This document shows, piece after piece, positions 7,974 through 19,223 of a stretch of 64,000 nt of DNA. Made by a program: the position numbers and the translations under genes. This DNA is from Citromicrobium sp. UBA3494 (GTDB lineage Bacteria > Pseudomonadota > Alphaproteobacteria > Sphingomonadales > Sphingomonadaceae). Under the pieces are notes generated by a model. That model searched no databases and was not told where the DNA came from. It saw nothing but the letters and a program-made list of their open reading frames with translations. Every line of letters begins with the position of its first letter. Within the stretch, counting starts at the first letter, position 1. Where the stretch lies: contig DFQH01000006.1 in the NCBI GenBank assembly GCA_002377695.1, forward strand, positions 62,001-126,000. Reading direction: 5' to 3'.

Positions 7974-9725
7974 TCAGAAGAAGCTCGAAAGCTCCTTCTT
8001 CAGGATCTTGCCATTGGCATTGCGCGGCAAGGTCTCCTTCGAAAAGGCAATCTTCACAGGCACCTTGAACTTCGCGAGCCTCTCCGCAACCCATTCCTGC
8101 AGCTCTGACTCGGTAGCATGCATGCCGGGCGCCAGGTGGACGACTGCGGCAGGCTCTTCGCCCAGCTGCTGGTGCGCGATGCCGACCAGCGCCGCATCGG
8201 TTACGGCCGGGTGATCGTAGAGCACGTTTTCGACTTCGGACGAATAGATGTTCTCGCCCCCGCGGATGATCATGTCCTTCGCGCGGTCGGCGATGTAGCA
8301 CCAGCCCTCTTCGTCCAGCCGGGCGAGGTCGCCAGTGCGCACCCAGCCGTCGATGAAGGTCTCGGCGGTGGCTTCGGGGTTGTCCCAATAGCCCTTCACG
8401 ATCATCGGCCCGCGCGCCCACAATTCCCCGATTTCGCCGGTCGGCAGTTCGCGCGTGCCATCCTCGCTCATGATCTTGAGGTCGGCGACCGCCACGGCCG
8501 GGCCACAGCTGTCGGGGCGGTTGAGGTAATCCTCCGAGGAATGGCCGGTCACGGTCGCCATCGTTTCGGTCATGCCCCAGCCGCTGCCGGGCAGCGCGCC
8601 GAATTCCTGGTGAATCCGGCGGACCAGCTCGGGCGCGGCGGGCGCGCCGCCATAGGCGATCGCCTCTATGCTGGAGAGGTCGTAGTTCTTGCGTTCGGGA
8701 TGTTCGAGCAACTGCCACGCAATCGTCGGCACGCCGCCGGTGGAGTTCACCTTCTCGCGCTCGATGATCTGGAAGGCTTCGACCGGGTCCCAGCGATACA
8801 TGAAGATCATCGTGTTGCCTGCGGCGATGGCGCCCATCAGCCCGGCCGAACAGGCGGTGACGTGGAACAGCGGAATGACGGTGAGCGTGGTCTTGGGCTG
8901 CGGCGCGGGGATTTCCTCCCCCCGGCGGAGCACCGCGCAGGCGGCGCCGAAACCGCTCGACATGATGTTGGTGCACAGGTTGCGATGCGTGCCGAGCGCG
9001 CCCTTGGGCTTGCCGGTCGTACCGCTGGTGTAGAAGATCGTCGCGTCGTCTTCGGGCGCGATGTCCACCTCGGGCAGCGTGCGGGTAGGCAGGTCCTTGT
9101 AGGTATCGGGCGTGCCGAGAATGTCTTCGAGGCGCGATGCGTCTTTCAGCTCGCCCTCGTGACGGGTCACCAGCACATTTTCGAGCTCCGGGCACTGGTC
9201 GCGCAGTTCGGCGATCCGTTCCCAACGCTCCTCGTCGCAGACGAGCAGCTTGGTGCCCGAATTGGCGAGGCCGTAGGCCAGCTCTCCGCCGGTCCACCAC
9301 GCGTTGAGCGGAACGCAGATCGCCCCGATGGTCACCGCAGCGAAGAAGACGACCGGCCATTCGGGCAGGTTGCGCATTGCCAGCGCCACGCGGTCGCCCT
9401 TGCCGATGCCGCGCGACTGGAACTCGTGCGCGAGCGTCGCGACCGCGCGGAACCACGCATCGTAGGTCATCCGCTCGCCCTGGTAGATCACGAAATCGCG
9501 GTCCCCGTGCGACTGGCCGAGCAGCGCGATGGCGCGCAGGTTGGGCGGCGCGTTCTTCCACACGCGGGTCTTCACGCCGCGAATGTCCACCTCTTCCATC
9601 TCGAACCGCATGCCCGGCGCGGTCAGGATCGCCTTGCATTCAGCGCGGCTGCGCGCGGGCCAGTTCTCGGGCGGCGTCCAGCCGATGGCGGAGGCGAGGT
9701 CTTTCGGTTTCGCGTTGCTCGCCAT
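7974..9725 (-). CDS. Acyl-CoA synthetase (AMP-forming, ANL superfamily)
   Basis: A 583-aa ligase that activates a carboxylic acid to its CoA thioester through an acyl-adenylate. Visible motifs are the P-loop TIFYTSGTTGKPKG (about residue 190), the hinge block WVRTGDLARLDEEGWCYIADRAKDMIIRGG and the C-terminal catalytic lysine in LPRNANGKILKKEL. The ATG at 9725 overlaps the thiolase stop in a TGATG junction, so the two are translationally coupled; the longer frame to 9773 runs into the thiolase and is rejected. Context suggests it starts beta-oxidation of the compound brought in by the neighbouring carriers. Chain length and substrate cannot be told. Confidence 0.92.
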   Translation of the reverse strand: MASNAKPKDLASAIGWTPPENWPARSRAECKAILTAPGMRFEMEEVDIRGVKTRVWKNAPPNLRAIALLGQSHGDRDFVIYQGERMTYDAWFRAVATLAHEFQSRGIGKGDRVALAMRNLPEWPVVFFAAVTIGAICVPLNAWWTGGELAYGLANSGTKLLVCDEERWERIAELRDQCPELENVLVTRHEGELKDASRLEDILGTPDTYKDLPTRTLPEVDIAPEDDATIFYTSGTTGKPKGALGTHRNLCTNIMSSGFGAACAVLRRGEEIPAPQPKTTLTVIPLFHVTACSAGLMGAIAAGNTMIFMYRWDPVEAFQIIEREKVNSTGGVPTIAWQLLEHPERKNYDLSSIEAIAYGGAPAAPELVRRIHQEFGALPGSGWGMTETMATVTGHSSEDYLNRPDSCGPAVAVADLKIMSEDGTRELPTGEIGELWARGPMIVKGYWDNPEATAETFIDGWVRTGDLARLDEEGWCYIADRAKDMIIRGGENIYSSEVENVLYDHPAVTDAALVGIAHQQLGEEPAAVVHLAPGMHATESELQEWVAERLAKFKVPVKIAFSKETLPRNANGKILKKELSSFF

Positions 9726-10915
9726 CACAGGACCTCGAACAGACCGGCCGCGCCCATTCCGCCGCCCACGCACATGGTCACGACCACATACTTCACACCG
9801 CGCCGCTTGCCCTCGATCAGCGCGTGGCCGACGCAGCGCGCGCCGGTCATGCCGAAGGGGTGGCCGATGGAGATCGAGCCGCCGTTGACGTTGAGCCGAT
9901 CGTCCGGGATGCCCAGCTTGTCACGGCAATACAGCACCTGCACCGCGAAGGCCTCGTTCAGCTCCCACAGCCCGATATCGTCGATCGACAGGTCGAACCG
10001 TTCGAGCAGCTTGGGGATCGCAAACACAGGCCCGATGCCCATCTCGTCCGGCTTGGTGCCCGCGACCGCCATGCCGACATAGCGGCCCATCGGCGTGAGC
10101 CCGCGCGCCTTGGCGACCCCGGCCTCCATTAGCACGCTCGCGGCCGAGCCATCGGCCAGCTGGCTGGCATTGCCGGCGGTGATCGTGTGCCCCTCGCCCA
10201 TGACGGGATCGAGCTTCGCCAGCCCCTCCAGCGTGGTGGTGGGACGATTGCATTCGTCCATCGCGATGGTGACGTCCTTTTGCGAAACCTCGCCGCTCTC
10301 GCGGTCTTTCACGTCCATCACGGTGGAGACTTCGATGATCTCGTCCGTCAGCTTGCCCGATTCCTGCGCGGCGGCGGTGCGCTGCTGCGACTGGAGCGAG
10401 TAGGCATCCTGATCCTCGCGGCTGATGCCGTAGCGTTTGGCGACGACCTCCGCCGTGCCGATCATCGGCATGAAGATATCGGGATGCATCTTGAGCAGCT
10501 CTTCGTCGCGCTGCGGCTTGGCAGTGTTGTTGCGGATCGCAGTGATCGATTCGACGCCGCCCGCAACGCAGATATCCATCCGGTCGACGATGATCTGCTT
10601 GGCGGCGGTGGCGATCGCCATCAGCCCGCTGGAACACTGGCGGTCAATGGTCATGCCTGCGACATCGACGGGGAGCCCAGCGCGCAGCGCAATCTGGCGG
10701 CCGATGTTGAACCCCTGCGCCCCGCCCTGGCTGGCGGCACCGAAGACGACGTCTTCTATCTCTGACCCGTCGAGCCCGGCGCGCTGGACCGCCGCCTCGA
10801 CCGACCAGGCTCCCAGTTGCACCGGATGGGTGGCGTTGAAGGCCCCGCGGATCGATTTCGCAAGCGGGGTACGGGCGGTGGACACGATGACTGCGTCGCG
10901 CATGGTTTCAGACAT
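9725..10915 (-). CDS. Thiolase (acetyl-CoA C-acyltransferase)
   Basis: A 396-aa thiolase that cleaves a 3-ketoacyl-CoA to acetyl-CoA plus a shortened acyl-CoA. The nucleophilic cysteine is in [14 protein letters not shown] (about residue 94), the catalytic His is in [17 protein letters not shown], and the second Cys is in [18 protein letters not shown] at the very C-terminus. The ATG at 10915 follows GAGGGAAAGGA; the frame to 10954 lacks a comparable site. It heads the minus-strand run thiolase, acyl-CoA ligase, double-TetR. The 189-base gap to the divergent esterase gene must hold both promoters. Confidence 0.93.
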   Translation of the reverse strand: MSETMRDAVIVSTARTPLAKSIRGAFNATHPVQLGAWSVEAAVQRAGLDGSEIEDVVFGAASQGGAQGFNIGRQIALRAGLPVDVAGMTIDRQCSSGLMAIATAAKQIIVDRMDICVAGGVESITAIRNNTAKPQRDEELLKMHPDIFMPMIGTAEVVAKRYGISREDQDAYSLQSQQRTAAAQESGKLTDEIIEVSTVMDVKDRESGEVSQKDVTIAMDECNRPTTTLEGLAKLDPVMGEGHTITAGNASQLADGSAASVLMEAGVAKARGLTPMGRYVGMAVAGTKPDEMGIGPVFAIPKLLERFDLSIDDIGLWELNEAFAVQVLYCRDKLGIPDDRLNVNGGSISIGHPFGMTGARCVGHALIEGKRRGVKYVVVTMCVGGGMGAAGLFEVL

Positions 10916-11104
10916 TCCTTTCCCTCGTGCCGACTCGTGCGGCTTGGCCACCAATCTAGCCTTCGCGGGAGCCGACAGGCAAGCGTCGTGTGAATTTTTC
11001 TGAAAGAGGGGTATGAGCCTTCACATCCGCGCAAAATCCGTTACCCCGGCACGGATAAAGATAAGGTACGCTGCGAGAGAGCGCCAAAAGCGATGGAGAG
11101 AGCA

Positions 11105-12337
11105 ATGGAACTGGCCAACCCGGAAGACCGGGGGTTCGACGGCGAGAGATTACAGCGGATCGACCGCTTCCTGACAGGATCCTACCTCGACACCGGACGC
11201 CTCAAGACCATGCAATTGCTGGTCTCGCGCGACGGGAAGCCGGTGCATTACTGGCACGGCGGCACGCTGCGCGACGACGGCACGCCCATGCGCGAGGATG
11301 CGCTGTTCCGTATCGCGAGCATGACCAAGCCCATTACCTCGATCGCGTTCATGCAGCTGGTCGAGCAGTGCAAGGTTGCGCTGGACGATCCGGTCGCGCG
11401 CGTCTTGCCCGAGTTCGAAGGGCTCGGCGCCTATGCGGGCGGCGGGGGTGATCTGCCCTTCGCGCCGACCAGGCCGGGCCGCCCGATGCGCTTCGTCGAC
11501 CTGATGACCCACATGTCCGGGCTGACCTATGGTTTCCAGAGCCGCACCAGCGTCGACGCCGCCTACCGCAAGGCGCGGCTCGACCTGTCGCGCGCGGCCA
11601 TCACCTCGGACGAATATGTCGCCACGCTTGCGAAGATCCCGCTCGAGTTCGAGCCGGGCACGCGCTGGAACTACTCGGTCGCAACCGATGTGCTGGGCGT
11701 GTGCGTGGAGCGGATCAGCGGCATGTCGCTCGGCGATTATTTCCGCGAGAACATCTTCGCTCCGCTGGGGATGGAGGATACCGGGTTCGATATCGACCCG
11801 GCAAAGCAGGATCGACTGGCCGACGCCTATCTCTATCGGCCAGGCAAGCCCCCGCGGCTGACCGACAAGGCCGCCGAATCGCGCCTGATGGAGACCGCGA
11901 CCTTCCATTCGGGCGGCGGCGGCCTGATCTCGACGCTGGCGGACTACGACCGCTTCTGCACCATGCTGGTCAACCGGGGGGCCCACGAAGGCGGGCAGAT
12001 TGTCGCCCCCAAGACGCTCGATCTGATGACCGCCAACCACCTGCCCGGTGGCGCCGACCTGACGCAGATGAGCGAGAGCATGTTCAGCGAGGCGAACAAT
12101 GCGGGCACCGGTTTCGGGCTCGGCTTCGCCGTGGTAACCGACCCGGCACGTACGCTCATGCCCGCAAGCAGAGGCGAGTATTACTGGGGCGGCGCCTATT
12201 CGACCGCCTTCTTCGTCGACCCGGTGGAGCGGATCACGATGGTTTTCATGACCCAGCTCTATCCCTCCTCCACCTATCCCATCCGCCGACAGCTCAAGAC
12301 GCTGATCTATTCGGCCCTCACCCACTCGAACGCCTGA
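11105..12337 (+). CDS. Serine hydrolase of the beta-lactamase/class C fold (esterase EstB-like)
   Basis: A 410-aa serine hydrolase of the Beta-lactamase Pfam family. The nucleophile motif SMTK is at residues 72-75, the YSV variant of the YxN motif is in WNYSVATDVLG, and HSGGGG replaces the KTG block. This set is usual for carboxylesterases of this fold rather than true beta-lactamases. No signal peptide is visible, so it is probably cytosolic. The ATG at 11105 has GGAGAGAG a few bases upstream and is preferred to the ATG at 11093. The fadJ-like gene starts 15 bases after its stop, implying an operon and hydrolysis of an ester or lactone intermediate. Confidence 0.9.
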   Translation: MELANPEDRGFDGERLQRIDRFLTGSYLDTGRLKTMQLLVSRDGKPVHYWHGGTLRDDGTPMREDALFRIASMTKPITSIAFMQLVEQCKVALDDPVARVLPEFEGLGAYAGGGGDLPFAPTRPGRPMRFVDLMTHMSGLTYGFQSRTSVDAAYRKARLDLSRAAITSDEYVATLAKIPLEFEPGTRWNYSVATDVLGVCVERISGMSLGDYFRENIFAPLGMEDTGFDIDPAKQDRLADAYLYRPGKPPRLTDKAAESRLMETATFHSGGGGLISTLADYDRFCTMLVNRGAHEGGQIVAPKTLDLMTANHLPGGADLTQMSESMFSEANNAGTGFGLGFAVVTDPARTLMPASRGEYYWGGAYSTAFFVDPVERITMVFMTQLYPSSTYPIRRQLKTLIYSALTHSNA

Positions 12338-12352
12338 AGGAGTATCGAACCG

Positions 12353-14389
12353 ATGACCTCACCCATTAGAACCGAACGCCACGACAACGTGCTGGTGATC
12401 ATTTCCGACAATCCACCGGTCAACGCGCTGGGCCAGGCGGTGCGCGCCGGGCTGGTCGACGGCATTGCCGAGGCACTGTCCGATGACAGCGTCGAGGCGG
12501 TCGTGATCCGCTGCGACGGACGGACCTTCTTTGCAGGCGCCGACATTACCGAGTTCGGCAAGCCGCCGCAGGGCCCGAGCCTGCCCGAAGCGCTCGACAA
12601 GCTGGAAGCGAGCGACAAGCCGGTCGTCGCCGCGATCCACGGCACCGCGCTGGGCGGCGGCTGCGAGGTTGCGCTGGCGTGCCACTACCGCGTCGCGGTG
12701 CCGAGCGCGAAGATGGGCCTGCCCGAAGTGAAGCTCGGCCTGATCCCCGGTGCCGCGGGCACGCAGCGCCTGCCGCGCCTGGTCGGTGCGGAAGCCGCCC
12801 TCCCCCTCGTCGCCATCGGCAATCCGATCTCCGCGAAGAAGGCCAAGGAGATCGGCCTGCTGGATGAGCTGGTGAGCGAGGACAGCCTTGCCGCCGACGC
12901 CATCGCCTTTGCCAAGTCGAAGATCGGCCAGCCCGTTCCGCGCTCCAGCGAGGGCGACGCCAACCAGGACGGGATCAAGAACCCCGATATCTTCGACGAA
13001 TTCCGCGCCAAGAACGGCCGCAAGATGCGCGGTTTCGACGCGCCCAATGCCGCGATCGAAGCGGTCAAGGCGGCAGGCGAGCTGTCTTACGCCGAGGGCG
13101 TGAAGAAGGAACGCGAGCTGTTCGGCAAGCTGATGACCGGCACGCAGTCCAAGGCAATGCGGCACTATTTCTTCGCCGAACGCGCCGCGAACAAGGTCGA
13201 CGACATTCCCGCCGATACCCCGCTGATCGACATCAAAAAGGTCGGCATCATCGGTGCGGGCACGATGGGCGGCGGGATCGCGATGAACTTCCTGTCCGCC
13301 GGAATCCCCGTGACCATCCTCGAGATGAAGCAGGAAGCGCTCGACCGGGGCACCGGCACGATGCGCAAGAATTACGAAGCGACCGCGAAGAAAGGCCGGA
13401 TGACCGCCGATCAGGTCGAACAGGCGATGGGCCTGCTCACCCCCACGCTCGAATATGACGACCTCGCCGATTGCGATCTGGTGATCGAAGCGGTTTACGA
13501 GAGCATGGACGTCAAGAAGGACGTCTTCGGCAAGCTCGACGAGGTGGTGAAGGAGGGCGCAATCCTCGCTTCCAACACCAGCTATCTCGACATCAACGAG
13601 ATCGCGACCGCCACCAAGCGCCCCGGCTATGTGCTGGGCCTGCACTTCTTCAGCCCCGCCAACGTGATGAAGCTGCTCGAAGTCGTTCGCGGCGAAAAGA
13701 CGCGCGACGACGTGCTGGCGACCGCGATGAAGCTGTCCAAGAAGATCGGCAAGGTCGCGGCCGTCTCGGGCGTGTGCCCGGGCTTCATCGGCAACCGCAT
13801 GCTCTCCAAGCGGCAGGAGCAGGCGAACAAGCTGATCCTCGAAGGCGCGAACTACTGGGACGTCGACGACGTCCTGCTCGAGTTCGGCTTCCCCATGGGG
13901 CCGTTCCAGATGGGCGATCTCGCCGGGATCGACATCGGCTGGCACCGCGATCCGTCCAAGGTCACGACCATTCGCGAGGCGCTGTGTGCCGTGGGCCGCT
14001 TCGGCCAGAAGGCGGGCAAGGGCTTCTACGACTACGACGAAGCGCGCCAGCGCACCCCGTCGGACGAGGTGAAGCAGATCATCGCCGACTTCGCGGAGAA
14101 GGAAGGCACCGAGCAGCGCGACATCTCGAAGGACGAGATCCGCGAGCGGCTGCTCTATCCGATGGTCAACGAAGGCGCGAAGATCCTCGACGAAGGCATG
14201 GCGCAGCGCGCGAGCGATATCGATGTGGTGTGGATCAACGGCTATGGCTGGCCGCTCTACACCGGCGGCCCGATGTTCTGGGCCGACACCATCGGGCTCG
14301 ACACGGTAGTCGCCGGGCTGGAAAAGCACGGCCTGCCGGTGAGCGATTACCTGCGCAAGAAGGCCGACGCGGGCGAAAGCTTCAACTAG
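12353..14389 (+). CDS. fadJ: Bifunctional enoyl-CoA hydratase/3-hydroxyacyl-CoA dehydrogenase
   Basis: A 678-aa multifunctional beta-oxidation enzyme. Residues 1-190 form the crotonase domain, with [19 protein letters not shown] and [22 protein letters not shown] carrying the two hydratase glutamates. From about residue 290 a Rossmann domain ([18 protein letters not shown]) binds NAD, followed by dehydrogenase blocks such as [19 protein letters not shown] and [12 protein letters not shown]. It performs the two steps between the acyl-CoA dehydrogenases and the thiolase of this locus. No thiolase domain is fused to it. The ATG follows GGAGTATCGAACCG, and a strong terminator closes the unit. FadJ and FadB-type cannot be separated from sequence alone. 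Confidence 0.93.
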   Translation: MTSPIRTERHDNVLVIISDNPPVNALGQAVRAGLVDGIAEALSDDSVEAVVIRCDGRTFFAGADITEFGKPPQGPSLPEALDKLEASDKPVVAAIHGTALGGGCEVALACHYRVAVPSAKMGLPEVKLGLIPGAAGTQRLPRLVGAEAALPLVAIGNPISAKKAKEIGLLDELVSEDSLAADAIAFAKSKIGQPVPRSSEGDANQDGIKNPDIFDEFRAKNGRKMRGFDAPNAAIEAVKAAGELSYAEGVKKERELFGKLMTGTQSKAMRHYFFAERAANKVDDIPADTPLIDIKKVGIIGAGTMGGGIAMNFLSAGIPVTILEMKQEALDRGTGTMRKNYEATAKKGRMTADQVEQAMGLLTPTLEYDDLADCDLVIEAVYESMDVKKDVFGKLDEVVKEGAILASNTSYLDINEIATATKRPGYVLGLHFFSPANVMKLLEVVRGEKTRDDVLATAMKLSKKIGKVAAVSGVCPGFIGNRMLSKRQEQANKLILEGANYWDVDDVLLEFGFPMGPFQMGDLAGIDIGWHRDPSKVTTIREALCAVGRFGQKAGKGFYDYDEARQRTPSDEVKQIIADFAEKEGTEQRDISKDEIRERLLYPMVNEGAKILDEGMAQRASDIDVVWINGYGWPLYTGGPMFWADTIGLDTVVAGLEKHGLPVSDYLRKKADAGESFN

Positions 14390-14411
14390 GCTCCTCCCTC
14401 ACCCGGATACG

Positions 14412-14448
14412 AAAAGGCCGGCGCCCCACGCGGGACGCCGGCCTTTTT
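14412..14448. terminator. Bidirectional rho-independent terminator
   Basis: A GC-rich stem of 12 base pairs (AAAAGGCCGGCG against CGCCGGCCTTTT, with a further CCC/GGG pairing inside) is flanked by an A-run on one side and a T-run on the other. It lies between the convergent fadJ-like and carboxylesterase genes and should stop transcripts in both directions. Confidence 0.9.
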
Positions 14449-14459
14449 TGTGAGCTCGA

Positions 14460-16076
14460 TCAGAGTTCGCTGGGCAGTTCGCGAATGTCCTTTTCCGGAT
14501 CGTCTACCAGCTGCGGCGTCACATCCAGCTCCATAACGTTGCGACTGGCGGTCGTGTAAGGCTTCCATTCGGGCAGCAGTTCACTCGACGGAGTACCGGT
14601 CTTGGCGAAGGCAATCCACGCATCGCTCATCATGTCGGCCATGATCTGCGCGTCTTCGCCGGTCCCGACGAGCGCCGCGCTTTCTACCGCGTTGTCGAAC
14701 ATCAGCGGAATGTCGAGTGTGTGCGGGCTACGCAGCATGCCCCCGCCGATCGGGGTCTCCCACGTCAGGCGGTAGACATAGACCGGCGCGCTCGCGGTCT
14801 TGGCCTGCTGGTCCGCCAGCAGATAGGTGCCGCGCACGAAGCGGGTGCCCATCGCGATGGCCGCGAGGTGCGTGGGCGAATAATCGGGATAGCGCTTGCG
14901 ATAGGCCGCGACCGCAGCCACCGCCTGTTCGCCCATCGCGCCGGTCATCGCGCTGAGCGTTCCTTCGGTCAGCCGCCCGAACCACGGCTGCGCGGCGACG
15001 AACAGCGTCATCTCGTCCTTGTTGTAGCCGATCAGCACCGGGATATCGCGCGACTGCTCGGGCGCGGCGGGCAGGAAGGGATCGCGCGGGATGATCGTGC
15101 CGTCGGCAATCGGCCCGAACTGCGGTCCGCTGCCCATGGCACCCGAAGGCGTGGCCTTTCGCACCGCTTCCACGATCTCGTCGCTCCGCACGTTACGCAG
15201 ATCGTCGAGCGTTTCGACGCCCGCCGCATCGAGGATCTTCGCAGCATAATCCGCCGCCTCGGCAGGTTTGCCGCTGAACACGCCGGGGCCCGACTGGATC
15301 ACCGCCTTGTCGAATAGACCATCCGCCGCAGGCATCGCCATCAGGTGGCTGACCTTCGATCCGCCGCCGGACTCGCCCATGATCGTGACGTTCTCCGGAT
15401 CGCCGCCGAAGCCCGCGATATTGTCGCGCACCCACTCAAGCGAGCGGACCAGATCGAGATTGCCGACATTGCCCGAGGCGGCGAACTCCTCGCCGAACTT
15501 TTCCGCGAGGTTGAGATAGCCGAAGGCGTTGAGGCGATGGTTGACCGTGACGACCACAACGTCGCCCTTCTCGGCCAGATTGCGCCCGTTATAGGCGGGC
15601 CAGTTGCCCGACCCGTAGGCATAGCCGCCGCCGTGGAACCAGACCATCACCGGGCGCTTGCCCCCATCGCCCGCCGCGGGGGTCCACACGTTGAGGAACA
15701 GGCAATCCTCATTGTCCATCTTCGCCTCGGTCGAGGTAGGGAAGATCGCCTGAATGCGGCGGGTCATTTCGGATTCGTTCGGGCCGCTGGCCGAATAGAG
15801 CTGCATGCACGGCGCGCCGTAGCCGGTGGCGTCGGCAATGCCTTCCCAGGCTTCGGGCTTGGCGGGTGGCTGAAAGCGAAGATCGCCCAGCGGCGGCGCG
15901 GCGTAGCGGACACCGAGGAAGGCATCGATGCCTCCCTGCTCCAGCCCCTGGACCGGTCCCGCTTCGGTTTCCACCACGGGGGTAGCGTCCGCAAGGGTCG
16001 GCTCCTGCGCGCTCGCGGCGGCGCCGATGGTCAGCGCGGCGAGCGATGCGAGGGACGCGAATAAATGACGTTGCAT
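14460..16076 (-). CDS. Exported type-B carboxylesterase
   Basis: A 538-aa alpha/beta hydrolase of the carboxylesterase family. It has a Sec signal peptide ([20 protein letters not shown]) and should be periplasmic. The oxyanion motif is [12 protein letters not shown], the nucleophile is in GESGGGSK, the acid in [10 protein letters not shown] and the histidine in [14 protein letters not shown], so the triad looks complete. The TonB-dependent receptor gene lies 94 bases upstream on the same strand, with another esterase beyond it. This arrangement resembles the receptor-plus-FumD layout of fumonisin-degrading Sphingopyxis. It probably cleaves an ester after the receptor has brought it into the periplasm. 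The natural substrate is unknown. Confidence 0.92.
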   Translation of the reverse strand: MQRHLFASLASLAALTIGAAASAQEPTLADATPVVETEAGPVQGLEQGGIDAFLGVRYAAPPLGDLRFQPPAKPEAWEGIADATGYGAPCMQLYSASGPNESEMTRRIQAIFPTSTEAKMDNEDCLFLNVWTPAAGDGGKRPVMVWFHGGGYAYGSGNWPAYNGRNLAEKGDVVVVTVNHRLNAFGYLNLAEKFGEEFAASGNVGNLDLVRSLEWVRDNIAGFGGDPENVTIMGESGGGSKVSHLMAMPAADGLFDKAVIQSGPGVFSGKPAEAADYAAKILDAAGVETLDDLRNVRSDEIVEAVRKATPSGAMGSGPQFGPIADGTIIPRDPFLPAAPEQSRDIPVLIGYNKDEMTLFVAAQPWFGRLTEGTLSAMTGAMGEQAVAAVAAYRKRYPDYSPTHLAAIAMGTRFVRGTYLLADQQAKTASAPVYVYRLTWETPIGGGMLRSPHTLDIPLMFDNAVESAALVGTGEDAQIMADMMSDAWIAFAKTGTPSSELLPEWKPYTTASRNVMELDVTPQLVDDPEKDIRELPSEL

Positions 16077-16170
16077 GGAAATCTCTCCCTTCGATGTGTC
16101 TGCGACACGAAGGGGCGGAAGCCCGTGCCAGACTCCCGCCCCCTCGCCCGGGTAGTTCAGCCGATGCCGC

Positions 16171-19170
16171 TCAGAAGCGGACCTTCGTGCCGATCTTGAA
16201 GGTCCGTCCCTTGGCAGTGCCGATAAACGGATCGTAGCTGTATTCCAGCCGGGCGGCCGGAGGATCGGTGTCGAACACGTTCTCGACCCCGGCCTGCAGC
16301 TCCGCCTCGACCCCGGCGAAGTTCAGATCGACCGTCGCGAAGATGTCGTGGACGAAGAAGCTATCCACCCGGCGGCCGAAATTGGTCTCGCCGAATTCGG
16401 GCGTTTCGGCGCAGAACTGCGGGCCGCACCGATTGTCGTCGACCCCGCCGATATAGTTGCTCGACCACGTCACGCTGACAGGATTGATCTGGAAGTTGGC
16501 GTAACCGCTCGCCCTCCACTCCGAAACCGTGCCGGGGGCGCGGTCGTAGTTGGAGAAGCCTGCCGCGTCGTAGCCTTGGCTGAAAAGCAGACCATTGAAC
16601 TCGAAATCGCTGAACTTGTATTCCAGAGTGTAGGTCGCATTGCCGCCCACGCTGACCCTCACCGGACCCAGATCGGTGCGGTAGTTGACGCTGAAATCGA
16701 GCCCGCTCGTGGTCACATCCGGGCCGTTGACGGCCTGCGTGCGAATACGGCTGATATCATTGCCGATGGTCGTGCCCTGCGTGCAGGTACCGCCGGCAAA
16801 CACCACATACGCCACGAAGGGGCTGGAGCAATCCACCAGCTGCGTGCCGTCGAGCCCGCCCGGCGCCACGTTCTCCGCGATGGCCTGAACGGGCAGCGTC
16901 GTGAAACGCCCTTCGAACTCGTAGGTCCAGTAATCGACGCTGAAGTTGAAGCCCCCGAATTCGACGATGGCCCCGATATTGTAGGTGAGGGCCGTTTCGG
17001 GCGCGAGCGCGGGATTGCCGACGGTGTCGGTCGCCTTGTAGGCGCCGCCCAGCACGTCGATCCCGGCTACGGCGCTGACACCGGCAGTGCCCAGATCGGC
17101 GGGCAGCGGACCGCGGAACGTGTCACCCACCGAGCCGCGCAGGGCGAGGAAATCGGTAACCTGCCAGCGCGCGGACAGCTTCGGATTGACGGTGGAACCC
17201 ACCAGCCCGCCGTAATCCTCGTAACGGATCGCGCCGGTCAGTTCGAACCCGTCGAACACTTGCATCTGGGCTTCGGCGAAGAGGGCGTAGACATCCTGGG
17301 ACAGGCGCGCGCGCGGATACTGGCCGAGGAAGGTGAACGCGCCCACCGGGAAGTTCGTGTCGTTCGGATCGTCGAGGCACGTCGTGTCGCCGTCGATCGC
17401 GCAAGGGTACGCGGCCGGATCGCTGAAGCGGTTGATCGGATCGGTCGCGAAGTCGGTCTTGCGGTATTGCGCACCGAAGGCATAGCCCAGCGTCCGCCCG
17501 AACAGACCGGCCTCGCCGGCGAAGACCGCGTCGAAGATGTACTGTTCTTCGGTCGCTTCGGTCCCGCTGGGCCGGGTGATGTAGTTGATGACTTCCAGCG
17601 AGTTCTCGTTCCCGGGAACATAGGCCGGGTTCGTCAGGCCCAGCGCCGGATTGCCCGGCGCGGAATTGATGAACGGGTTGAAGTAGAGGCAACCATTGGC
17701 CCCCGGGGTAGTGCCCGTGCAGTTCTCCCCACCGAAGCCGTTCAGTGCGCGCTGCAGACGATCGCTGACGATATCGTTGGAGAAGGCCGTGCGCGAACTG
17801 TTGATGTACGTGCCCGAGGTTTGCAGCGTCAGGGCGTCCGACAACTCGATGTCGAAGCTGCCCGAAACGCGCCACGCATCGTTGATCGCCTGCCCCTGGC
17901 CGGCGCCGCGCGGGTCGAGCGGATTGCCGCCCAGTGCGAAGGGCCGGAACAGCACGATGGACGAGAGCACCGGGGTAAACAGGCGCGGCGGCGTTCCCGG
18001 CGCGAAGGTCTGCTGAAGGTAAGCGGCGTAGCCGGGGTTGCTGGCCGGCACGGTGAAGGCGCTCGCGCTACCCGGGCCATTGGGGCCCTGGGTGATCGGA
18101 TAGCTGGGCGAATAGCCCAGTTCGAGCAGCTCCGTATGGGAATAGAGCGCCTCCGCCATGAAGCTGACCTTGTCCGAAAGATCGGCGGTGAACTGGCCAT
18201 AGACCTGGTAGCGATCTTCCTCTTCGATCAGGTTCACGAAGGGGATGTAGCTGTAGCGGCAGACCGGCAGCGGTGAGGCGCCGGGGCGTGGGAACACGCC
18301 GCTGACGCCGCCCAGTGCCGTGCAGGCACCAACCTGGTTGCCATCCACGCCAAGGCCGACAGTCGTGACGCCAGCGCCCGGAACGACGGCGAGCGGCGCG
18401 TAGAGGCCGGGGTTCGACAGGAAGGACCAGCCGGTCGGGTTGTCGGCATAGGGCACCTGCGTGAAGTCGCGCGCCGTCGTCGGCAGTTCGGAACGATGCT
18501 GCCAGCCTGCGCCGATCATCAGGTTGGCGGTGCCGATATCGAACCCGGCGAGCGCGCTGACGCGGTAGTTGTCGTCCGACCCGTCGACGAATTCCCAGTC
18601 GCCGGCGACTTCGATCCCGTCGAAATTGCGCCGCGTCACGAAGTTGGCAACGCCCGCGATCGCGTCGGACCCGTAGGTCGAGGCTGCCCCGTCCTTGAGC
18701 ACTTCGATCCGGTCGAGCGCGAAGAGCGGGATCAGGTTGGTGTCGGCCGCACCGTCACCCGGCTCTGTGGCGAACCGGCGGCCATTGAACAGCACCAGCG
18801 TGCGCTCGCGCCCGAGGCTGCGCAGGTTGATCGAACCCACACCCTGGCTGCCGCCCGCGCCGTACTGGTTCGAATCGCCGAGCACGGGGCCGACGGACGG
18901 CAGGCTCTTGATGAATTCGAGCGGACTATCGATCCCGCGCGCGTCCAGCTCTGCCTGGCCGAAGACATCGACCGGCTGCGCCCCGTCTTCGCGCTGGCCG
19001 CGAATGTAGGAGCCGGTGACGACGATGGTCGTATCGGGATCGGACTCGATCTGCTCGGCAAGCACGGGGTCTCGCTGCTCTTCGGATGCGGGCGCACTTT
19101 GCGCCATCGCCGCCGGGGCAAGGAATGCGGCGCATGCAGCGCCTGCAAGCAGTTGCGGTTTACCAATCAT
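16171..19170 (-). CDS. TonB-dependent receptor (large, 999 aa)
   Basis: An outer-membrane active-transport receptor. The signal peptide ends near PAAMAQS and is followed by a TonB box-like stretch DTTIVVTGSYIRG. The plug has the typical blocks SINLRSLGRERTLVLFNGRR and DRIEVLKDGAASTYGSDAIAGVANFVTRR. A long barrel ends in KGRTFKIGTKVRF, with the terminal aromatic residue needed for assembly. The ATG at 19170 sits 5-6 bases after GGGAGAGAG and replaces the longer 19185 start. It lies between two carboxylesterase genes on the same strand, so it probably imports an ester-containing molecule too large for porins. The plug type (GSYIRG...LVLFNGRR) is common in sphingomonads and caulobacters. Confidence 0.93.
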   Translation of the reverse strand: MIGKPQLLAGAACAAFLAPAAMAQSAPASEEQRDPVLAEQIESDPDTTIVVTGSYIRGQREDGAQPVDVFGQAELDARGIDSPLEFIKSLPSVGPVLGDSNQYGAGGSQGVGSINLRSLGRERTLVLFNGRRFATEPGDGAADTNLIPLFALDRIEVLKDGAASTYGSDAIAGVANFVTRRNFDGIEVAGDWEFVDGSDDNYRVSALAGFDIGTANLMIGAGWQHRSELPTTARDFTQVPYADNPTGWSFLSNPGLYAPLAVVPGAGVTTVGLGVDGNQVGACTALGGVSGVFPRPGASPLPVCRYSYIPFVNLIEEEDRYQVYGQFTADLSDKVSFMAEALYSHTELLELGYSPSYPITQGPNGPGSASAFTVPASNPGYAAYLQQTFAPGTPPRLFTPVLSSIVLFRPFALGGNPLDPRGAGQGQAINDAWRVSGSFDIELSDALTLQTSGTYINSSRTAFSNDIVSDRLQRALNGFGGENCTGTTPGANGCLYFNPFINSAPGNPALGLTNPAYVPGNENSLEVINYITRPSGTEATEEQYIFDAVFAGEAGLFGRTLGYAFGAQYRKTDFATDPINRFSDPAAYPCAIDGDTTCLDDPNDTNFPVGAFTFLGQYPRARLSQDVYALFAEAQMQVFDGFELTGAIRYEDYGGLVGSTVNPKLSARWQVTDFLALRGSVGDTFRGPLPADLGTAGVSAVAGIDVLGGAYKATDTVGNPALAPETALTYNIGAIVEFGGFNFSVDYWTYEFEGRFTTLPVQAIAENVAPGGLDGTQLVDCSSPFVAYVVFAGGTCTQGTTIGNDISRIRTQAVNGPDVTTSGLDFSVNYRTDLGPVRVSVGGNATYTLEYKFSDFEFNGLLFSQGYDAAGFSNYDRAPGTVSEWRASGYANFQINPVSVTWSSNYIGGVDDNRCGPQFCAETPEFGETNFGRRVDSFFVHDIFATVDLNFAGVEAELQAGVENVFDTDPPAARLEYSYDPFIGTAKGRTFKIGTKVRF

Positions 19171-19223
19171 GTCTCTCTCCCTCATCGCCGATTTTCCGGC
19201 TTTTTATGGTCGTTGCTCTAAAT